From: Planctomycetia bacterium
GTDB taxonomy: Bacteria > Planctomycetota > PLA2 > JAEUHO01
NCBI GenBank assembly: GCA_030618975.1
Contig: JAUXCH010000144.1
Location: 1-9,254, forward strand
Length of the DNA: 9,254 nt
Direction of reading: 5' to 3'
Below, piece after piece: positions 6,358-9,254 of the stretch (positions are counted from its first letter, which is position 1; the number at the start of each line of letters is the position of its first letter). The position numbers were made by a program, and so were the translations under genes. Under the pieces are notes generated by a model. The model did no database searches and was not told where the DNA came from. It worked only from the letters and a program-made list of their open reading frames with translations.

Positions 6358-6543
6358 GGTGTGGGAGCCTTCGGCGGTCGGCCTCTCCCAGTTCGACCTG
6401 GACGTCCGGGCGCCGACCTCGAGACCCGGCAGGTCGAGGAACCCCAGCGGATCCCGCGAGCGGATGAGTCTACGGGCCGAAGGGCGGGGGAAACGGCATC
6501 GTCCGGGTGAACGGCCCTGCCCCGCGCGGCGGACGCGTGCTCG
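6358..6543 (-). promoter_or_regulatory. rplT-pheS gap with leader-like features
   Basis: This 186-base gap has no gene of normal size. On the minus strand a nine-codon reading frame (6499-6470) would encode MPFPPPFGP, two Phe among five Pro, without a convincing ribosome site. Farther down, CGACCT (6436-6431) pairs with AGGTCG (6419-6414) over an 11-base loop. The layout resembles a pheST attenuation leader, such as E. coli pheM, only loosely: Phe codons are few and no T-run follows the hairpin. A TAGACT hexamer (6472-6467) could be a -10 box, but only a poor -35 accompanies it. Confidence 0.2.
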
Positions 6544-6894
6544 CTAGGCGCTCTTCGCGACCTCGACCAGGTGGTCGAAGGCCTTGGGATCGTGGATCGC
6601 GATCTCGGAGAGCACCTTGCGGTTGAGTTCCACACCCGCCTTCTTCAGCCCGTGGATGAATCGGCTGTACATCATCCCACGAGCGCGGGAGGCGGCGTTG
6701 ACGCGGAGGATCCAGAGGCGGCGAAAGTCACGCTTCTTGAGGCGGCGACCGATGTAGGCGTACACCCAGGCGCGGTGCACGCTCTCGCGCATGATCTTGT
6801 ACTGGCGGTGGCGAGCGCCCCAGAAGCCCTTTGCGGCCTTCATCAGACGCCGCTTCCGGGCGAGCCTCACCGGGGTATTCGTCGCGCGAGCCAT
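6544..6894 (-). CDS. rplT: 50S ribosomal protein L20 (bL20)
   Basis: Basic 116-residue protein (family usually 117-118) that binds 23S rRNA and is needed for early 50S assembly. The N-terminal arm is strongly basic (LARKRRLMKAAKGFWGARHR, 11-30). The globular part carries the family core RRLKKRDFRRLWILRVNAASR (about 50-70), then YSRFIHGLKKAGVELNRKVLSE and the C-terminal helix DPKAFDHLVEVAKSA. The ATG gives the expected MARAT opening; the ribosome site is weak. It follows rpmI by 85 bases, the conserved infC-rpmI-rplT order. In E. coli and Bacillus subtilis L20 represses this operon by binding its mRNA; the hairpins between infC and rpmI are a candidate target here. Confidence 0.97.
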   Translation of the reverse strand: MARATNTPVRLARKRRLMKAAKGFWGARHRQYKIMRESVHRAWVYAYIGRRLKKRDFRRLWILRVNAASRARGMMYSRFIHGLKKAGVELNRKVLSEIAIHDPKAFDHLVEVAKSA

Positions 6895-6979
6895 GGCGTG
6901 TCGTCTCTCGTGTCCGGGTCGTGAGTTTGTCGGTCTTCAGCTGGCCGTCGGGTTCTCTGTGGTCGGGCGGCCGCGGCCG

Positions 6980-7177
6980 CTACTTCCCCATCTGCCGGCG
7001 AATCATCTTGGCCTGGCCGCTGGCGACCACGACCGGCTTGCGAAGGCGGCGGCGCCGCTTCGCGTTCTTCTTGCTCATGATGTGGCTGGTGTTCGCACAG
7101 CCGTAGGGGAGGACCTTTCCCCGCTTCGTGATCTTGAAGCGCTTGGTAATGGAACTTCGGGTCTTGAGCTTGGGCAT
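6980..7177 (-). CDS. rpmI: 50S ribosomal protein L35 (bL35)
   Basis: A small, very basic 65-residue ribosomal protein of normal length for bL35. The family opening MPKLKTRSSITKRFKITKRGK (residues 1-21) and the core TSHIMSKKNAKRRRRLRKPVVV (about 30-51) are clear. A Cys sits in PYGCANTSHI where many homologues have a basic or hydrophobic residue. The start is the ATG giving MPKLKT; an in-frame upstream extension is not conserved. It lies between infC and rplT, separated from infC by a 169-base structured spacer, so its translation may be controlled separately from infC. Confidence 0.96.
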   Translation of the reverse strand: MPKLKTRSSITKRFKITKRGKVLPYGCANTSHIMSKKNAKRRRRLRKPVVVASGQAKMIRRQMGK

Positions 7178-7265
7178 GGAACGTCCGCTCGAGCAAGGGG
7201 GAAGCGGCGAGGTTAGTCGTCCCGGGGCCGCCGTCAAGCCGCGCGTGAGGCGGATTCGGCCGGGC

Positions 7266-7322
7266 GGCCCGGGTCCGGCTCGCCGCCGGGCCGGAAGATC
7301 GACCCTCCCGGGAGGGTCGATC
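7266..7322 (-). promoter_or_regulatory. Double hairpin in the infC-rpmI spacer (candidate L20 control site)
   Basis: A perfect 26-base palindrome has halves GATCGACCCTCCC (7297-7309) and GGGAGGGTCGATC (7310-7322). As RNA it folds into an 11-pair stem with a CCGG loop. Four bases further along the transcript, a seven-pair stem GGCCCGG/CCGGGCC (7292-7286 with 7272-7266) has a 13-base loop. Both lie after the infC stop and about 90-145 bases before rpmI. No U-run follows, so termination is not the obvious role. Translational control by L20 or mRNA processing is inferred from operon position. Confidence 0.5.
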
Positions 7323-7346
7323 GAGCCCGGCTGCGGGAGCGGGGCC

Positions 7347-7883
7347 CTACTTCCGGGACATGAGCATCGTCATGCGGCGCCCCTCCATCCGGGGGCGCTG
7401 CTCGATGCGGGCGATGTCCTCGAGGCGCCGGGCCACCTCCTTGCAGTGATTCATGCCCATCTCCTGGTGGGCCATTTCCCGACCCCGGAACAGGATCATG
7501 AGCTGGACCTTGTCGCCCCGCTCCAGGAACTGCCGGGCCTTGTTGACACGGATCTGGAGCATGTGCGGGTCCGTCTTGGGCCGGAGCCTGACGGTCTTGA
7601 GCTTCGAGCGGTGCTGCTTCTGCCTCGACTCGTGGGCTTTCTTGCTCTGCTCGTACTTGTACTTGCCGTAGTCCATGATCCGGGCTACGGGCGGCCTCAC
7701 GTTCGGCGCGACCTCGACGAGGTCGAGACCCGCCTCACGGGCCATCATCAGCGCCTGGGACGTGTCTACGACTCCGATGCGGGTGCCCTCGCCATCGATC
7801 AGGGTCACCTGGCGGATCGTGATGCGCTCGTTGACGCGCGGGCCCTTCTGGGCCGGCATGGTTCGGTCGTATCGGCGGCGAAT
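7347..7883 (-). CDS. infC: Translation initiation factor IF-3 (ATT start)
   Basis: IF3 binds the 30S subunit, prevents 50S joining and checks the start codon and initiator tRNA. It has 178 residues (E. coli 180). The N domain is about 15-82: PRVNERITIRQVTLID, the signature RPPVARIMDYGKYKYEQSKK at 63-82. A Lys/Arg linker follows to about 95, then the C domain with KTVRLRPKTDPHMLQIRVNKA and FRGREMAHQEMG (132-143). The start is placed at ATT (7883-7881): it lies seven bases after GGAGGT and yields (M)RRRYDRT, the basic N-terminus usual in the family. The in-frame TTG at 7901 overlaps the Shine-Dalgarno. The ATG at 7859 has no ribosome site and would lose eight residues. AUU starts in infC are known from E. 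coli, where IF3 represses its own initiation. It sits between thrS and rpmI. Confidence 0.96.
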   Translation of the reverse strand: MRRRYDRTMPAQKGPRVNERITIRQVTLIDGEGTRIGVVDTSQALMMAREAGLDLVEVAPNVRPPVARIMDYGKYKYEQSKKAHESRQKQHRSKLKTVRLRPKTDPHMLQIRVNKARQFLERGDKVQLMILFRGREMAHQEMGMNHCKEVARRLEDIARIEQRPRMEGRRMTMLMSRK

Positions 7884-7896
7884 TGCGCTTACCTCC
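7881..7896 (-). promoter_or_regulatory. Strong Shine-Dalgarno deciding an ATT start for infC
   Basis: GGAGGT (7896-7891) is a perfect anti-16S match and is followed by AAGCGCA and then ATT. The seven-base spacing is ideal for ATT and for no other start codon here. Confidence 0.85.
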
Positions 7897-7957
7897 AACA
7901 AGGGTTGGCGAGGGCGCCCGACGCGGGCACCTCGCGGTGGATGGACCTCGATCCGAT

Positions 7958-7989
7958 CGGTCCCGACGGACCGGACGGGAAACGGTCCG
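7958..7989 (-). promoter_or_regulatory. Mutually exclusive hairpins in the infC leader
   Basis: On the minus strand CGGACCG (7989-7983) can pair with CGGTCCG (7973-7967) over a nine-base loop. The same downstream arm can instead form CGGTCC/GGACCG (7973-7968 with 7963-7958) with a four-base loop. Only one can exist at a time. The structures lie about 75-105 bases before the ATT start. CCGGACGG recurs on the plus strand at 7971, 7987 and 8021. No T-run follows, so classic attenuation is not supported. Confidence 0.35.
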
Positions 7990-8059
7990 GACGGGGTGTC
8001 CGCGTCACGGGACGTCTCGTCCGGACGGCGGCGTCGGCCGGACGCACGGGGGCCGGCCG

Positions 8060-8106
8060 AGCCGGCATCCGGGCCGGAATCCGAGCCGGAATCCGAGCCG
8101 GTACCG
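8060..8106. repeat. 12-bp tandem repeat between thrS and infC
   Basis: About four head-to-tail copies of a 12-base unit, AGCCGGAATCCG on the plus strand, start at 8060, 8072, 8084 and 8096. The two central units differ at one base and the outer two are more diverged. The array begins 24 bases past the thrS stop, in noncoding sequence. Confidence 0.85.
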
Positions 8107-8129
8107 AGGCAGCCAGCAGGCCGCGCCTG

Positions 8130-9254
8130 TCAAGAGCGCGCACGGATCATTCCGGTCGCCATCTCCAGGAAGTCGTCGAGGTCCATGGACCCGAGATCTT
8201 CGCCGGAACGGGCGCGAACGGCAACCTTGCCGCTCGCCGCTTCCCGTTTACCGACCACCAGCATGTAGGGCACGCGCTGGAGGGTGGCGTCCCGGATCTT
8301 GGCCCCGATCTTCTCGTTCCGGCCGTCCAGCTCCACCCGGACGCCGCCCGCGGCCACCCGGTCCCGCACGGACTCGGCGAAGGGCAGGGCCTCGTCGGTG
8401 ATGGGCAGGACGATCGCCTGCACGGGGGCGAGCCAGAGGGGCATCTTCCCCTCGTAGTGCTCGACCAGGATTCCGATCATCCGCTCGAGCGACCCCACGA
8501 TCGCCCGGTGGATCATCACGGGGCGGTGCCGCTCGCCGTCGGCCCCGACGTACTCGAGGTCGAAGCGCTCGGGCATCTGGAAGTCGAGCTGGATGGTGCC
8601 GCACTGCCACTTGCGGCCGAGGCAGTCCGTCAGGTCGAAGTCGATCTTCGGGCCGTAGAAGTTCCCCTCGCCGGGGGCGATCACGTACTCGCTCCCGTGG
8701 CGATCGAGGGCGCCGGCCAGGGCGGCCTCCGCCTTGTCCCAGATCGCGTCCTCCCCCATCCGGTCCTCCGGACGGGTCGAGAGCTTCACGTCGATCTCGT
8801 CGAAGCCGAGGACCCGGTAGACCACCTCGAGCATGTCGACGCAGTCGATGACCTCGTCCTCGATCTGGTCGGGGGTGCAGTAGACGTGGGCGTCGTCCTG
8901 CACGAAACCGCGGACCCGGAACAAGCCGTGGAGCACGCCGCTCAGCTCGTAGCGGTGGACCATGCCGAACTCGGCCACGCGGAGCGGAAGCTCCTTGTAC
9001 GACCGCATCGAGGTGCTGTAGACGAGGCACGCCCCGGGGCAGTTCATGGGCTTCACGGCGAAGGTGCGGTCCTCCTTCTCCACGAAGTACATGTTGTCGC
9101 GGTAGTGGTCGTAGTGGCCGGACCGATGCCACAACTCGGAGGTCAGGATCTCGGGGGTCTTGATCTCCTGGTAACCCCGGCGTAGGAGCTCGCTGCGCAC
9201 GAGACCCTCGATCTCGTTCCACACGATCAGGCCCTTGTGATGCCAGAATGGGAA
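8130..9254 (-). CDS. thrS: Threonyl-tRNA synthetase, C-terminal 374 residues (5' end beyond window)
   Basis: Class II enzyme that activates threonine and charges tRNA-Thr in the cytosol. The reading frame is open to the window edge, starting at FPFWHHKGLIVWNEIEG, the beginning of the catalytic core; the TGS and editing domains must lie upstream. Numbering from the edge, KPMNCPGA (68-75) carries zinc ligand Cys72, QDDAHVYC (119-126) His123 and VMIHRAI (246-252) His249, so the zinc site is intact. Motif 2 is VHRYELSG with HGLFRVRGF (99-117), and motif 3 GSLERMIGIL (254-263) has Arg258. The anticodon-binding domain is about 275-370 (WLAPVQAIVLPI, GRNEKIGAKIRDA, VPYMLVVGKRE, GKVAVRAR). The C-terminus is of normal extent. 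It is the first gene of the cluster in this window, 246 bases before infC, an order common in bacteria. In-frame GTG at 9224 is an internal Val, not the start. Confidence 0.97.
   Translation of the reverse strand, partial: FPFWHHKGLIVWNEIEGLVRSELLRRGYQEIKTPEILTSELWHRSGHYDHYRDNMYFVEKEDRTFAVKPMNCPGACLVYSTSMRSYKELPLRVAEFGMVHRYELSGVLHGLFRVRGFVQDDAHVYCTPDQIEDEVIDCVDMLEVVYRVLGFDEIDVKLSTRPEDRMGEDAIWDKAEAALAGALDRHGSEYVIAPGEGNFYGPKIDFDLTDCLGRKWQCGTIQLDFQMPERFDLEYVGADGERHRPVMIHRAIVGSLERMIGILVEHYEGKMPLWLAPVQAIVLPITDEALPFAESVRDRVAAGGVRVELDGRNEKIGAKIRDATLQRVPYMLVVGKREAASGKVAVRARSGEDLGSMDLDDFLEMATGMIRARS

Noticed and set aside
7881..7901. TTG at 7901 as the infC start
   Set aside because: The TTG overlaps the GGAGGT Shine-Dalgarno and has no ribosome site of its own. 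ATT at 7883 has ideal spacing and the family N-terminus.
7128..9185. 685-residue plus-strand open frame across infC and thrS
   Set aside because: It crosses two real genes and a repeat array in antisense and has the composition of a codon shadow.

Overview
The window is a GC-rich bacterial chromosome segment, mostly housekeeping. One long minus-strand translation cluster runs thrS (5' end missing) > infC > rpmI > rplT > pheS > pheT, from the right edge down to position 2912. Further left come a minus-strand L,D-transpeptidase gene and, convergent with it, a plus-strand NAD(P)HX-epimerase-like gene. The lineage cannot be fixed from the sequence. GC content and protein style would fit a planctomycete-like, myxobacterial or related environmental phylum. 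I saw no mobile element, CRISPR array, tRNA, phage gene or defence gene.

Right to left on the minus strand: 9254-8130 is the catalytic core and anticodon-binding half of threonyl-tRNA synthetase. 8129-7884 is a structured infC leader with a 12-bp tandem repeat and two mutually exclusive hairpins. 7883-7347 is infC, which appears to use the rare ATT start after a perfect GGAGGT Shine-Dalgarno. 7346-7178 holds two strong hairpins, one of them a perfect 26-bp palindrome. 7177-6980 is rpmI (L35) and 6894-6544 is rplT (L20). 6543-6358 is a leader-like gap. 6357-5356 is pheS, and 5359-2912 is pheT, which overlaps pheS by GTGA. No U-tract terminator was seen between thrS and pheT, so one transcript or a few nested transcripts are likely. 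The products load Thr and Phe onto tRNA and provide IF3 and two 50S proteins.

2911-2446 is a gene-free gap with weak hairpins after pheT and a good sigma70-type promoter for the L,D-transpeptidase gene (2445-1288). That protein has an N-terminal membrane anchor, a helical region, a LysM-like module and a C-terminal YkuD domain. Convergent with it is a stand-alone YjeF_N-type epimerase (456-1193).

The left edge (1-440) has no credible gene. On the minus strand it carries two hairpin-plus-boxA modules (TGTTCTTTGAAG at 332-321, TGCTCCTTGACA at 98-87) downstream of a possible promoter. This is the layout of a ribosomal RNA leader, so a 16S gene is predicted just beyond position 1. This leader, the ATT start of infC and the structured infC-rpmI spacer are the most interesting parts. 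I did not find a convincing undescribed multi-gene system.
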